Positions 34,109 through 42,286 of a stretch of DNA of 64,000 nt are shown piece by piece. The stretch is taken from contig JAJDUH010000079.1 of the NCBI GenBank assembly GCA_022826805.1, positions 1-64,000 on the forward strand, in the 5' to 3' direction. Position numbers and translations under genes: made by a program. A model generated the notes under the pieces. The model did not search any database. It was given only the letters and a program-made list of their open reading frames with translations, and was not told the DNA's origin. The stretch comes from Candidatus Poribacteria bacterium. GTDB taxonomy: Bacteria > Poribacteria > WGA-4E > WGA-3G. Each line of letters starts with the position of its first letter. Within the stretch, counting starts at the first letter, position 1.

Positions 34109-35047
34109 ATGCACCAGCGCAGATTGGGAAATACAGGACTGATTGTCTCCGAAATTGGTATGGGGACATGGGAACTCGGTGGACGTGAATGGGGTGATAT
34201 CGGTGAAACGGATGCCGTGGATCTTCTCCGATACGCCTTTGAAAGCGGTGTCACCTATTATGATACAGCGGATCAATACGGCGGCGGACGCGCCGAACAA
34301 CTGCTCGGTGAAGCTTTTTCAGCGCTCGGGGACAGGGTTGTTATCGCCACGAAACTCGGCTATGAGTTAGATTCTGATGGCTGGATTAGCCATGGCTGGG
34401 AACGTCCATCGTTTAACGTCTCGCCCGACTATATCCGATCGGCAGTCGAAGGAAGCCTCAAGCGATTAAAGAGGGATGTCATAGACATCTATCAATTCCA
34501 TGGACCACCCCCTGCATCCGAGTGGGACGATGCCTTTGGAACGATGGAAGCACTCAAAGCCGAAGGGAAGATTCGCTTTTATGGGTTGTGCCTCGGCAGC
34601 GAGGCGGACGCACTCAAAGCGATGACGGAAACGGGTACTTCCTCATTGCTACTCACCTATAACATCCTTTCCCAAGAGATGGTAAAGCCTGTGATGGAGA
34701 CCGCTGCGGAAAAAGGTGTTGCTATCATTGTTCGGCAACCTTTGTCATCAGGACTTCTCTCTGGTCAACTCGGACCGGACACCGTATTCGCCGAAAACGA
34801 TTATCGGAAGACCTGGCCCCGTGAGAAATTCCTCGCCGATCTGGCGCGCGTGGAACAGGTGAAGTCAATCGTCGGCAATAGAGCCAAGAGTCTTCCGCAA
34901 GCCGCTCTCAAATTTATTTTGGGACATCCAGCTGTCTCCAGCGTCGTGCCGGGCATGATGAACCCAGCGCAGGTTGACGATGGCGTCGCGACTTCAAGCG
35001 CGACTCCCTTGCCTGATGCTGTTTTGAAACAGTTACGCAGCGATTGA
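34109..35047 (+). CDS. Aldo/keto reductase
   Basis: About 312 residues from the ATG at 34109 (GAGGGAAG upstream), in place of the in-frame GTG at 34094. TIM-barrel NADPH-dependent reductase: HQRRLGNTGLIVSEIGMGTW, YYDTADQYGGGRAEQLLG with the catalytic Asp/Tyr, VVIATKLGY with the catalytic Lys, and DVIDIYQFHGP. It belongs to the YajO/Tas-like group that acts on sugar or small aldehyde substrates. The next gene is ten bases downstream. Confidence 0.9.
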   Translation: MHQRRLGNTGLIVSEIGMGTWELGGREWGDIGETDAVDLLRYAFESGVTYYDTADQYGGGRAEQLLGEAFSALGDRVVIATKLGYELDSDGWISHGWERPSFNVSPDYIRSAVEGSLKRLKRDVIDIYQFHGPPPASEWDDAFGTMEALKAEGKIRFYGLCLGSEADALKAMTETGTSSLLLTYNILSQEMVKPVMETAAEKGVAIIVRQPLSSGLLSGQLGPDTVFAENDYRKTWPREKFLADLARVEQVKSIVGNRAKSLPQAALKFILGHPAVSSVVPGMMNPAQVDDGVATSSATPLPDAVLKQLRSD

Positions 35048-35057
35048 GGGAAGTGCT

Positions 35058-35351
35058 ATGAAAGTCATCGCAGATCTCTGTGTTGTTCCGATAGGTGTAG
35101 GTGTTTCGGTCTCGAAGTACGTCACTGCTTGTGGGAAGGTGCTCAAAGAGGCAGGCTTAAAAACGAAATTGCACGCCTACGGCACTAACATCGAAGGCGA
35201 CTGGGATGTCGTGTTTCCAGCGATTCGACGCTGTCATGAGGTCGTCCACGAGATGGGGGCACCCCGAATTACAACAACACTTAAGTTCGGCACCCGAATT
35301 GACAAAACGCAGACCATGGATGATAAGGTCACCAGCGTCCAAAACAGTTAG
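35058..35351 (+). CDS. Thiamine-binding MTH1187/YkoF family protein
   Basis: 97 residues. The sequence ADLCVVPIGVGVSVSKYVTA, LHAYGTNIEGDWDVVFPAIR and HEMGAPRITTTLKFGTR matches the small alpha/beta MTH1187 family, known to bind thiamine-type ligands. It is likely a cytoplasmic dimer or tetramer. It follows the aldo/keto reductase closely and is probably cotranscribed. Confidence 0.8.
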   Translation: MKVIADLCVVPIGVGVSVSKYVTACGKVLKEAGLKTKLHAYGTNIEGDWDVVFPAIRRCHEVVHEMGAPRITTTLKFGTRIDKTQTMDDKVTSVQNS

Positions 35352-35477
35352 CGGAAGAATAAATCTAATACTTTCAATAGCAGCTGCGGATGAACATTTG
35401 TTTGCTCGGTAGACGTAACAGTAAAGCCGTTTATGGCGTTAAATTTTGGTAACAATTGAAGTAAGGAGACAATTCTA

Positions 35478-36170
35478 ATGAAAATCAAAATCGTGTTTTT
35501 GGCGGTGTGTGCTATCGGTTTTCTTCTGACGGCACAGTTGGTCGCTGAGCCGGATAAGATCGAGGGTCCTTGGATGTGGATAATTACTCCAAGTGATCCG
35601 GGCCAAGGTGGTGCCCTGGCAACAGACATTGACGGTATAGAAGAAGCGACAAAGGGCAAGTTAACGGAAGAAGAGGTCGCCTTGGAGGGGATTACAGATA
35701 AGATTCTCAAGGTTAAATTTCCGGATAAACTTAAATGGACTGAGGGTGAAATTGCCCCAGTTGGTGGGAACAACATCAACGACATGCTTATTAAAATTAA
35801 GTTGGGACCTGGCGGCGATGTCAACGACTATTGTTCCTATGCGGTAATCAATGCTGTATCAAAGGCTAAGAAGGGTGGTGTTGAAGCCCGGGTTGGCAGT
35901 GATGATTCTGTTAAGGTGTGGATGAACGGCGAAGAAGTTCATAACAATCCAGTCAACCGCGGTGCTGGTAATTTTCAAGATACGTTTGAAGTGGATTTAA
36001 AAAAAGGTGATAACGTGTTTATGGTTAAGGTGTGTGAGCGCGGTGGCGGTTGGAGCATGTTCGTCGGTATTGACGCACCTTTGGAATACAACTTGGAGTT
36101 CAAAGGGCTTCCCGTTGAACCCGCCGGAAAACTGGCGACACAATGGTCAGAAATCAAGAGTTCTTACTAA
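35478..36170 (+). CDS. Secreted protein with one GPWxW/NRGAG domain
   Basis: 230 residues. Signal peptide about 1-23 (KIKIVFLAVCAIGFLLTAQLV). The mature protein is one domain starting IEGPWMWIITPSDPGQGG and containing VGSDDSVKVWMNGEEVHNN, NRGAGNFQDTFEVDL and CERGGGWSMFVGID. The middle is a jelly-roll pattern reminiscent of galactose-binding or PA14-like modules (SDDxxKVWxNGxxVH), so binding to a carbohydrate or surface is possible. Two more copies form the next protein. AAGGAG lies before the ATG. Function unknown. Confidence 0.7.
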   Translation: MKIKIVFLAVCAIGFLLTAQLVAEPDKIEGPWMWIITPSDPGQGGALATDIDGIEEATKGKLTEEEVALEGITDKILKVKFPDKLKWTEGEIAPVGGNNINDMLIKIKLGPGGDVNDYCSYAVINAVSKAKKGGVEARVGSDDSVKVWMNGEEVHNNPVNRGAGNFQDTFEVDLKKGDNVFMVKVCERGGGWSMFVGIDAPLEYNLEFKGLPVEPAGKLATQWSEIKSSY

Positions 36171-36224
36171 GTCAAGAGGCAACGATCACTTTTACCGACT
36201 GAAATTACGTAATATATTTTCTGC

Positions 36225-36254
36225 TTGATTTAATTGTAGTGTATTTGTTATATT
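36225..36254 (+). promoter_or_regulatory. Promoter of the double-domain secreted protein
   Basis: TTGATT (36225-36230), 18-base spacer, TATATT (36249-36254), giving a leader of about 115 bases. This suggests the two related secreted-protein genes are transcribed separately. Confidence 0.5.
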
Positions 36255-36375
36255 GCAGTGAAGAGATTGTTTCGTCTTTGTAAGCACCGACGTTCTGTTG
36301 AAAATCTGAGTGCCCAGGAACAAACAATGCTTATTTCACTTTCAAAAAGGATAAAAAAATAATTGGAGGATTTTC

Positions 36376-37608
36376 ATGTATAGAAAACTTTTCACAATAG
36401 GGGTGACATGCCTCATGACCCTCTTTGTCATGACGCTGACGCATGTCGCTGATGCCCAAGACAAAATTACCGGTCCCTGGCTGTGGATGATTGCGCCGAC
36501 GGAAGCGAATCAAGGCGGTGCGAATTCCACTGACGAGGATTCACTTGCTGAAGCCAGTGGTGGTGATGTCACTGAGGCCGGCGTTGCTGCAAATGGTGCC
36601 AATGAAGGCGACAAGGTTGGTGACTTGGAATGGACGCTGGGTGAGATTTCCGAAACCGGCGGTAATAACGTCAACGATCTCGTCAACGAAATCGGTTTGG
36701 GTAGCGGCGATGTCAACGACCATTCATCTTACGCACTGATCACGCTTGAATCCGATAGCGATCAGGCGGGTGTAGAGATGAAGGTTGGTAGTGATGACTC
36801 TATCAAAGTCTGGCTCAACGGTGAGGTAGTTCACACCAATGCAATTAACCGGGGTGCTGGTGATTTTCAAGACACCTTTGAAGTTGACCTTGTAACCGGT
36901 GATAATACCTTGTTGGTCAAAGTCAGTGAGCGTGGTGGTGGTTGGAGCATGTTCGTCGGTATTGATGCTGATGTGAATGCTGTTGTTAAACCGTTCCCGC
37001 CTCCGGTAAGTGGAAAAATTACCGGTCCCTGGCTGTGGATGATTGCAGCGACGGAGGCGAATGAAGGCGGTGCGAACTCTACTGATGTGGACTCACTCGC
37101 TGATGCCAGCGGTGGTGCTGTCACTGAAGAAATGGTCGCAACAGTCGGTGCCAATGCAGGCGATGCTGTTGGTGATTTGGAATGGACGGTCGGTGAGATT
37201 TCCGAAACCGGCGGTAATAACGTCAACGATCTCGTCAACGAGATTGGTTTAGGTAGTGGCGATGTCAATGACCATTCGGTTTACGGACTAATCATCCTTG
37301 ATGCTCCTGAAGATCAGAGCGGCGTTCCGATGAAAGTCGGTAGTGATGACTCTATCAAAGTCTGGCTCAACGGTGAGGTGGTTCACACCAATGCAGTTAA
37401 CCGGGGTGCTGGTGACTTCCAAGATGACTTTAAAGTTAACCTCGTAGCGGGTGGTAATATCCTGCTTGTGAAGGTGAGTGAACGCGGTGGTGGTTGGAGC
37501 ATGTTCGTCGGTGTCGGTGGTACATGGGATATCCGTCAGGATAGTTTCGTTTCCGTCGAACCCGCTGGTAAATTCTTCACAACTTGGGGAAGTTTGAAAG
37601 CCAGATAA
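36376..37608 (+). CDS. Secreted protein with two tandem GPWxW/NRGAG domains
   Basis: 410 residues. Signal peptide about 1-27 (LFVMTLTHVADAQD). Two copies of a domain of about 167 residues follow, each beginning KITGPWLWMIA and ending ERGGGWSMFVG. The period at the DNA level is 552 bases (copy starts at 36463 and 37015), and many stretches are identical between copies, so the duplication is recent. It ends VEPAGKFFTTWGSLK, similar to the preceding protein (VEPAGKLATQWSEIK). The start has TTGGAGG upstream. Unknown function; probably a surface or matrix-binding protein. Confidence 0.72.
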   Translation: MYRKLFTIGVTCLMTLFVMTLTHVADAQDKITGPWLWMIAPTEANQGGANSTDEDSLAEASGGDVTEAGVAANGANEGDKVGDLEWTLGEISETGGNNVNDLVNEIGLGSGDVNDHSSYALITLESDSDQAGVEMKVGSDDSIKVWLNGEVVHTNAINRGAGDFQDTFEVDLVTGDNTLLVKVSERGGGWSMFVGIDADVNAVVKPFPPPVSGKITGPWLWMIAATEANEGGANSTDVDSLADASGGAVTEEMVATVGANAGDAVGDLEWTVGEISETGGNNVNDLVNEIGLGSGDVNDHSVYGLIILDAPEDQSGVPMKVGSDDSIKVWLNGEVVHTNAVNRGAGDFQDDFKVNLVAGGNILLVKVSERGGGWSMFVGVGGTWDIRQDSFVSVEPAGKFFTTWGSLKAR

Positions 37609-37650
37609 TATCTAACTCCGGCGCGAAACCTTCGCACCTGATGTACCATA

Positions 37651-37697
37651 AAGGACGTAGCCAACATATTTTGGCTACGTCCTTTTTTCTTTTTCGG
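37651..37697 (+). terminator. Rho-independent terminator
   Basis: A 12-base stem AAGGACGTAGCC (37651-37662) and GGCTACGTCCTT (37673-37684), 10-base loop, followed by a T-rich tract. It lies between the convergent secreted-protein gene (plus) and sugar isomerase (minus). Confidence 0.85.
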
Positions 37698-37702
37698 TCG
37701 GT

Positions 37703-38554
37703 TTATCTCCCCATAAGTTCCATAAAAATGGGGAGAGATTCTCTGAATCCCTCCTCGCGCGTTCCACCGACTGGGGTATAGACGCTCTCTAAAGAGATTG
37801 TCCCGTCGTATCCATCTCGATCCAGTGCTTTCACGATGTCGTTGTAGTATGGGTCCATCTGTCCTTGGCGCATCGCGCAGAAATCAAATGTCGCCGCTGG
37901 CAAATTCACGACGCCATCCTTGAGGTGGACATGTGCGATGTGCTCACGGATAGCCTCGTAGCCGTCTGGATATGGCACCTCTGTACAGTAGAGAGAACTG
38001 CACGGGTCCCAGAGCACTTTCAGGTGTGGCGCGTCTAATTCGTCAATCAACTTTTTCGCGAGGAGTGCCGATGTCACATTTCCAGAGATTGCAGTTTCCA
38101 TGACGAGTGTGATGCCTGCAGCGTCGGCGATCTGCAGGGGTTCTTCCAGCCGATCCAACAACATCTCCCATACCCCTTCTGAGGTAATCGGTTCCGCACC
38201 GAAGAGTACCATCTCTTTTCGGAAACTGAAGATACGGACTAAATTCGTGCCGAGAGTTTGTGCAACCTCAATACACTGTTCCAGCGTTTTAATGTGTGCG
38301 CGATACGCAGGAGCGACAACTGATGTATCGACTGGGATTGCCGATAGATTGTGATGCGAGATGCAGGACACTTTTAAATCTCGCGCCTCGATTAATTCCT
38401 TGACTCTTTTAATATCCCTATTTGTCAGATCGCCGACCTGTTTCTCCCAAAGATACTGTAATTCGACGTATTCCAAACCCGTTTCTACCATCACATCTAA
38501 GGCATGCTCGAAGTCTCGACTGATTCCATCTGTGATAATTCCCAGTTTGCGCAT
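37703..38554 (-). CDS. Sugar phosphate isomerase/epimerase (xylose isomerase-like TIM barrel)
   Basis: About 283 residues from the ATG at 38554 (GGGAGAG upstream); an in-frame start at 38593 overlaps nothing but lacks support. TIM-barrel fold with LGIITDGIS at the start, VMETAISGN, LWDPCSSLYC and AHVHLKDGVVN, where Glu, Asp, His and a C-terminal Glu (SLESVYTP) would bind the metal. Such proteins interconvert keto- and aldo-sugars or inositol derivatives. It lies downstream of the beta-hydroxyacid dehydrogenase gene (gap 78 bases). Confidence 0.8.
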   Translation of the reverse strand: MRKLGIITDGISRDFEHALDVMVETGLEYVELQYLWEKQVGDLTNRDIKRVKELIEARDLKVSCISHHNLSAIPVDTSVVAPAYRAHIKTLEQCIEVAQTLGTNLVRIFSFRKEMVLFGAEPITSEGVWEMLLDRLEEPLQIADAAGITLVMETAISGNVTSALLAKKLIDELDAPHLKVLWDPCSSLYCTEVPYPDGYEAIREHIAHVHLKDGVVNLPAATFDFCAMRQGQMDPYYNDIVKALDRDGYDGTISLESVYTPVGGTREEGFRESLPIFMELMGR

Positions 38555-38632
38555 TTTACTCTCTCCCAATGCTGTATCTTCGCGGGGGGCCAAAGTGCCA
38601 AGCGATGATCTCCCAAAAATCTTAAGGCATGG

Positions 38633-39526
38633 TTATTCTGTTTTTTTGATTTCGATGCCCGCAATATTTTCCAAGATTTTGATAATAGTCCAATTATCTT
38701 CGTCTGGATTTACTGCTTTTCCCGCTTGAAATAGTTCAAAAGCCGCGCTCGCTGCGAAAAGCGGCACCCCGCAATCATTTGCCATGTTTTTCGCGAGGCT
38801 GAGGTCTTTATACATTGTGCCGATATTGCTCTGTCCCTTAAAGTTTCGCGTCAAAATATTTTCTGTTGTGTCCCTGAAGAGGAAATTCCCGACAACGCTC
38901 GTACTAACAACATCGCGTAGCATCTCAGGCTTTACGCCTGCTTTCACGGCTAATGTCAGTGCCTCAAATATACCGGCGTAAGTGGTGCCTATCAGTACAG
39001 CGAGCGCGGATTTGACGGTTTGACCCATTCCAGCTTCTTCTCCAACGTGATAAATGTCTCTTCCCACTGCTTCCAGCACCGGTTTCGATGCTTCAAACGT
39101 CTCTTTTGGTGCCGATACCATCATTGTGAGTGTTCCTGCCGCTGCGCCGGGGGCACCGCCACTAACAGGGGCATCAATGATATGAATTCCTTTTGCTGTG
39201 ACGAGTTCAGCAACCTCTATCACTTGTGAGTGCCCGATAGTCGCTGTACAGATGACTGTGGATCCTGGCTTAAGCCCTGCGAGCAGCCCATCTTCTCCTA
39301 ACAATGCTGCCTTGACTTGTTCAACATTCAGCACCATGATAAAAATGTTATCTGCGGCGATCCCTACCTCGCGTGGCGATACAGCGGCGCGTGCCCCTTC
39401 TTTTACTAATGTTTCCAGCGGCTCCGGGCGGACATCATACGCGATGAGTTCGTGTCCGGCTTTCAAGATGTTTCTTGACATACCCATGCCCATGTTGCCA
39501 ACGCCAATTAATCCAACTTTTGCCAT
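38633..39526 (-). CDS. Beta-hydroxyacid dehydrogenase (3-hydroxyisobutyrate/tartronate semialdehyde reductase family)
   Basis: 297 residues. The NAD(P) site is VGLIGVGNMGMGMSRNI, followed by the substrate-binding loop DAPVSGGAPGAAAGTLT. The catalytic helix reads GMGQTVKSALAVL: Lys172 is present, but the Asn usually found four residues later is Ala176. Family members reduce tartronate semialdehyde or oxidise 3-hydroxyisobutyrate. The start has GAGGT five bases upstream, and a strong promoter lies at 39626-39654. Confidence 0.85.
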   Translation of the reverse strand: MAKVGLIGVGNMGMGMSRNILKAGHELIAYDVRPEPLETLVKEGARAAVSPREVGIAADNIFIMVLNVEQVKAALLGEDGLLAGLKPGSTVICTATIGHSQVIEVAELVTAKGIHIIDAPVSGGAPGAAAGTLTMMVSAPKETFEASKPVLEAVGRDIYHVGEEAGMGQTVKSALAVLIGTTYAGIFEALTLAVKAGVKPEMLRDVVSTSVVGNFLFRDTTENILTRNFKGQSNIGTMYKDLSLAKNMANDCGVPLFAASAAFELFQAGKAVNPDEDNWTIIKILENIAGIEIKKTE

Positions 39527-39625
39527 AAATTACCTCAAGGAGCCTCCTAAAAGAAAATTGTTAAGCACTTGCTTTTACTGGGCGTACCACGTGACCGAAA
39601 CGCCTCTACCAACATACACTCGCAA

Positions 39626-39654
39626 AATTTAGCACAAATTTTTAGAAGTGTCAA
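39626..39654 (-). promoter_or_regulatory. Promoter of the minus-strand dehydrogenase/isomerase unit
   Basis: On the minus strand TTGACA (39654-39649), exactly 17 bases, TAAATT (39631-39626). It drives the beta-hydroxyacid dehydrogenase and probably the sugar isomerase. Confidence 0.7.
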
Positions 39655-39786
39655 TTGATTTTTCCAACGCGGTAGGCAGTTTACAACGAAATCTAAAAAT
39701 ATGCAAACATTTTAGTGAACAGCAGATTCAAAAACAATTTTCATTTCCTTCGCAGTGTATCAATAGTTGTGAAGTCTACTATAATT

Positions 39787-39817
39787 TTCACACAATTTTC
39801 TTCTTTTGTGCTAAAAT
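39787..39817 (+). promoter_or_regulatory. Candidate extended -10 promoter of the Gfo/Idh/MocA gene
   Basis: TTCACA (39787-39792), a 19-base spacer and TGCTAAAAT (39809-39817), an extended -10. The -35 is weak. Together with 39626-39654 it makes this 327-base gap a divergent promoter region; the rest of it is AT-rich with no gene. Confidence 0.4.
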
Positions 39818-39853
39818 GATGCATTCATATATGAAAAGAAGGAGCTAATATTA

Positions 39854-40882
39854 ATGGCAGATACCATCAGAGGTGCCGTCGTCGGGTATGGGGCGGCATT
39901 TAATATGGGCAAAGCCCATGCAAATATGATGCAACGCACTGACGGCATTGAGTGTGTTGCTATCTGCGATATCGATCCAGCGCGGACGACAGCAGCAAAA
40001 GAAGATTTTCCCGGCGTTCGTACGTATAATACAATCGAGGAACTCAACGCCGATGAGGATATAGATCTCGTCGCTAACGTCCTTCCGCATAGTCTACACT
40101 GTGGTCCAAGCGTTGCAAGTCTCAAGGCAGGAAAGCATGTTGTTGTTGAAAAACCGATGTGTGTCACAATTGCTGAAGCCACAGAGATGATCAGCACTGC
40201 CGAAGAGAACGATGTTATGCTTTCTGTTCATCACAACAGACGGTGGGATGCTGATTTCTGGACGCTTCGTGAACTCGTCCACTCTGGTATCATTGGCAAG
40301 GTGTTCAACGTTGAAATGTGGGGTGGTGGTTACGGCAGGCCTAACCCGAATTGGTGGCGCAGCGTCAAAGCCATCTCCGGGGGACAGTTCTATGACTGGG
40401 GTGCACACTACCTCGACTGGCTACTCAATGTACTTGAAGCACCGATGATTAACGTTACCGGTTTCTACCAGCCCAACCTTGTCTGGGACGACATTACCAA
40501 CGAGGATCATGTGCAAGCGATTATTCGTTTCGCAGCCGGGGAGGTGGTAGCGGATGGAGCGATGGCGAACATTCAGATGTCTAACATTGCCAAAATCGGT
40601 GGACCGCGCTGGAAACTGCTCGGATCGCACGGCGCGATTACCGACGGAGATGGTGGATTCAAAATCTTATCTGAAGTCGAAGGACACCCCAAAGAGCAGA
40701 CAGTAAGTTACCACGGTAGACCGGGACCGAGTTACTATGAAAATATCGTCGCGCATTTAAACGATGGCACGCCATTACTCGTGACACCAGAATCTGCTCG
40801 TCGTGTTATCGCTATAATGGATCTGGCGGAAAAATCTGCCAAGACACATCAGGCAGAAACCGTGCCTTACGAATTTGAATAG
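39854..40882 (+). CDS. Gfo/Idh/MocA family oxidoreductase
   Basis: 342 residues. N-terminal Rossmann GAVVGYGAAFNMGKAHANM, catalytic-Lys motif GKHVVVEKPM, and GGQFYDWGAHYLDWLLN with the active-site His. This is a likely sugar or polyol dehydrogenase. Together with the divergently transcribed isomerase and beta-hydroxyacid dehydrogenase and the downstream alcohol dehydrogenase it forms a second apparent carbohydrate-oxidation cluster. AAGGAG lies nine bases before the ATG. Confidence 0.9.
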   Translation: MADTIRGAVVGYGAAFNMGKAHANMMQRTDGIECVAICDIDPARTTAAKEDFPGVRTYNTIEELNADEDIDLVANVLPHSLHCGPSVASLKAGKHVVVEKPMCVTIAEATEMISTAEENDVMLSVHHNRRWDADFWTLRELVHSGIIGKVFNVEMWGGGYGRPNPNWWRSVKAISGGQFYDWGAHYLDWLLNVLEAPMINVTGFYQPNLVWDDITNEDHVQAIIRFAAGEVVADGAMANIQMSNIAKIGGPRWKLLGSHGAITDGDGGFKILSEVEGHPKEQTVSYHGRPGPSYYENIVAHLNDGTPLLVTPESARRVIAIMDLAEKSAKTHQAETVPYEFE

Positions 40883-40894
40883 AATCGTGGGAGT

Positions 40895-41014
40895 TATCAG
40901 TCGTCAGTTATTATGGTAGATTTTGGAATTACTGTGACATTATCGGCACCTAAAGATTCCCAGATGAGTTCAATTGTTACCAGAGACCTCTTAACCGACA
41001 ACTGACAACTGATA
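40895..41014. repeat. 120-base element with terminal inverted repeats (MITE-like)
   Basis: The left end TATCAGTCGTCAGTT (40895-40909) and right end AACTGACAACTGATA (41000-41014) are inverted copies with one mismatch in 15. The enclosed 90 bases code for nothing. The ends are made of the TCAGTTG-type heptads seen elsewhere in the window. It fills the gap between two plus-strand genes. Confidence 0.6.
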
Positions 41015-41029
41015 GCGATTAACAAATAT

Positions 41030-42046
41030 ATGAAAGCGATTGTTTTTGAAAAAATCCAGCAATTACGCATCCACGAAAAGCCTATCCCTGTGCTCGCGAC
41101 TGGAGATGTTCTCATTCAAATGGAGCTTTGCGGTATCTGTTCCTCCGACCTCGCTGCGCTCCGCGGAGATGTGTCGGATTATACGCCACCCGTCGTGATG
41201 GGTCATGAACTCGCTGGTGTGGTCGTAGAGAGTCGACACCCAGATGTCAAGATGGGTGAACGGGTTACTGTCAACCCCATGCTCACGTGTGGTACATGCG
41301 CCGAATGCCAGAACGATCTCGACAAATACTGTAATACCATTGAGGGTATTGGACACGACATTGATGGTGGCTACGCCGAATACATGCGAATGCCAAAGCA
41401 CGGCGTGGATACTGGTAAACTCATCCGAGTGCCCGATAGTATTCCACCTGAAGACTTGCTGTTTTTGGAACCGTTGGGATGCTGCCTAAATGCCATGCGA
41501 GAAACCCTTTTCAAGGATTCTGTTGCGATCCTCGGTGCTGGTCCCATTGGACTGATATTTACGCAACTGGCGAAGCGGGCGGGCTTAGCAACCTATGTGC
41601 TGGAACCGTTATCACATCGCAGGCGCGCAGCAGAAACACTTGGTGCTGACTACACTTTTGACCCTTCACCTGAAGCTGTTGTGCATCTCCAAGACCTCAC
41701 CCGTGGCGGCGTTGATACCGTCATCGCCTCAACAACGAACAAAGCCTCGGTAATCGCACTCGCTTTTGAGGTCGTTCGCAGAGGCGGTTGCCTCAACTTC
41801 TTTGGCCTGGCTCCAGAAGGCGAGGAAATCCGGGTCAACTTGGAAGAGTTTCACTACACGGGTCACAAACTGATGGCATCGTGGGCATTTTCTCGCGCCA
41901 GTCTTGAGGAATCGCGTCAACTCCTGATTGAAAAGGCACTCAACTTTGAACCGTTGTTAACCGATCGGTTTCCGATTGCACAGGGTCTCGCGGCGTTTGA
42001 TAACGCTGCTGCGCAACGTGGGGTCAAAACCGCTGTGCATTCGTAA
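41030..42046 (+). CDS. Zinc-dependent alcohol/polyol dehydrogenase (MDR family)
   Basis: 338 residues. The catalytic zinc Cys is in LCGICSSDLAAL, the GHE motif is VMGHELAGVV, and four structural-zinc cysteines occur in CGTCAECQNDLDKYC. The Rossmann fold reads SVAILGAGPIGLIFTQLA. It resembles threonine/sorbitol dehydrogenases and may act on the sugars handled by the adjacent Gfo/Idh/MocA protein. No clear Shine-Dalgarno sequence precedes the start; the MITE-like repeat ends 15 bases upstream. Confidence 0.88.
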   Translation: MKAIVFEKIQQLRIHEKPIPVLATGDVLIQMELCGICSSDLAALRGDVSDYTPPVVMGHELAGVVVESRHPDVKMGERVTVNPMLTCGTCAECQNDLDKYCNTIEGIGHDIDGGYAEYMRMPKHGVDTGKLIRVPDSIPPEDLLFLEPLGCCLNAMRETLFKDSVAILGAGPIGLIFTQLAKRAGLATYVLEPLSHRRRAAETLGADYTFDPSPEAVVHLQDLTRGGVDTVIASTTNKASVIALAFEVVRRGGCLNFFGLAPEGEEIRVNLEEFHYTGHKLMASWAFSRASLEESRQLLIEKALNFEPLLTDRFPIAQGLAAFDNAAAQRGVKTAVHS

Positions 42047-42097
42047 TAGATATGCCTTTATCTGTCTTAGAATTGATATTTCCCTTAATATTTGATG

Positions 42098-42118
42098 GGC
42101 GAGGTTTCTAACCTCGCC
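42098..42118. repeat. Tight hairpin repeat
   Basis: GGCGAGGTT (42098-42106), TCT, AACCTCGCC (42110-42118): a perfect 9-base stem with 3-base loop, about 50 bases after the dehydrogenase. It could act as a terminator, although no T-run follows directly, or is a dispersed repeat. Confidence 0.55.
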
Positions 42119-42192
42119 GATCTTCATTCTTACATTCCACAGTTTTTTTAACAAACACCTCACCCTCCAACGGATTTTAAACGCCTCTTTAC

Positions 42193-42221
42193 TTGACTTT
42201 CTGTCGTCTTTGTGGTATCTT
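42193..42221 (+). promoter_or_regulatory. Promoter of nfo
   Basis: TTGACT (42193-42198), 17-base spacer, TATCTT (42216-42221). Confidence 0.55.
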
Positions 42222-42286
42222 TAAATACGAGTCAGAAATCTTTCTCTAATTGTAGAATCCCGCACAAGGAGATACCAATTTAAAAT

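Noticed and set aside
36867..37268. 133-codon minus-strand frame
   Set aside because: Antisense of the repeated secreted domain; its repetitive nature comes from the duplication.
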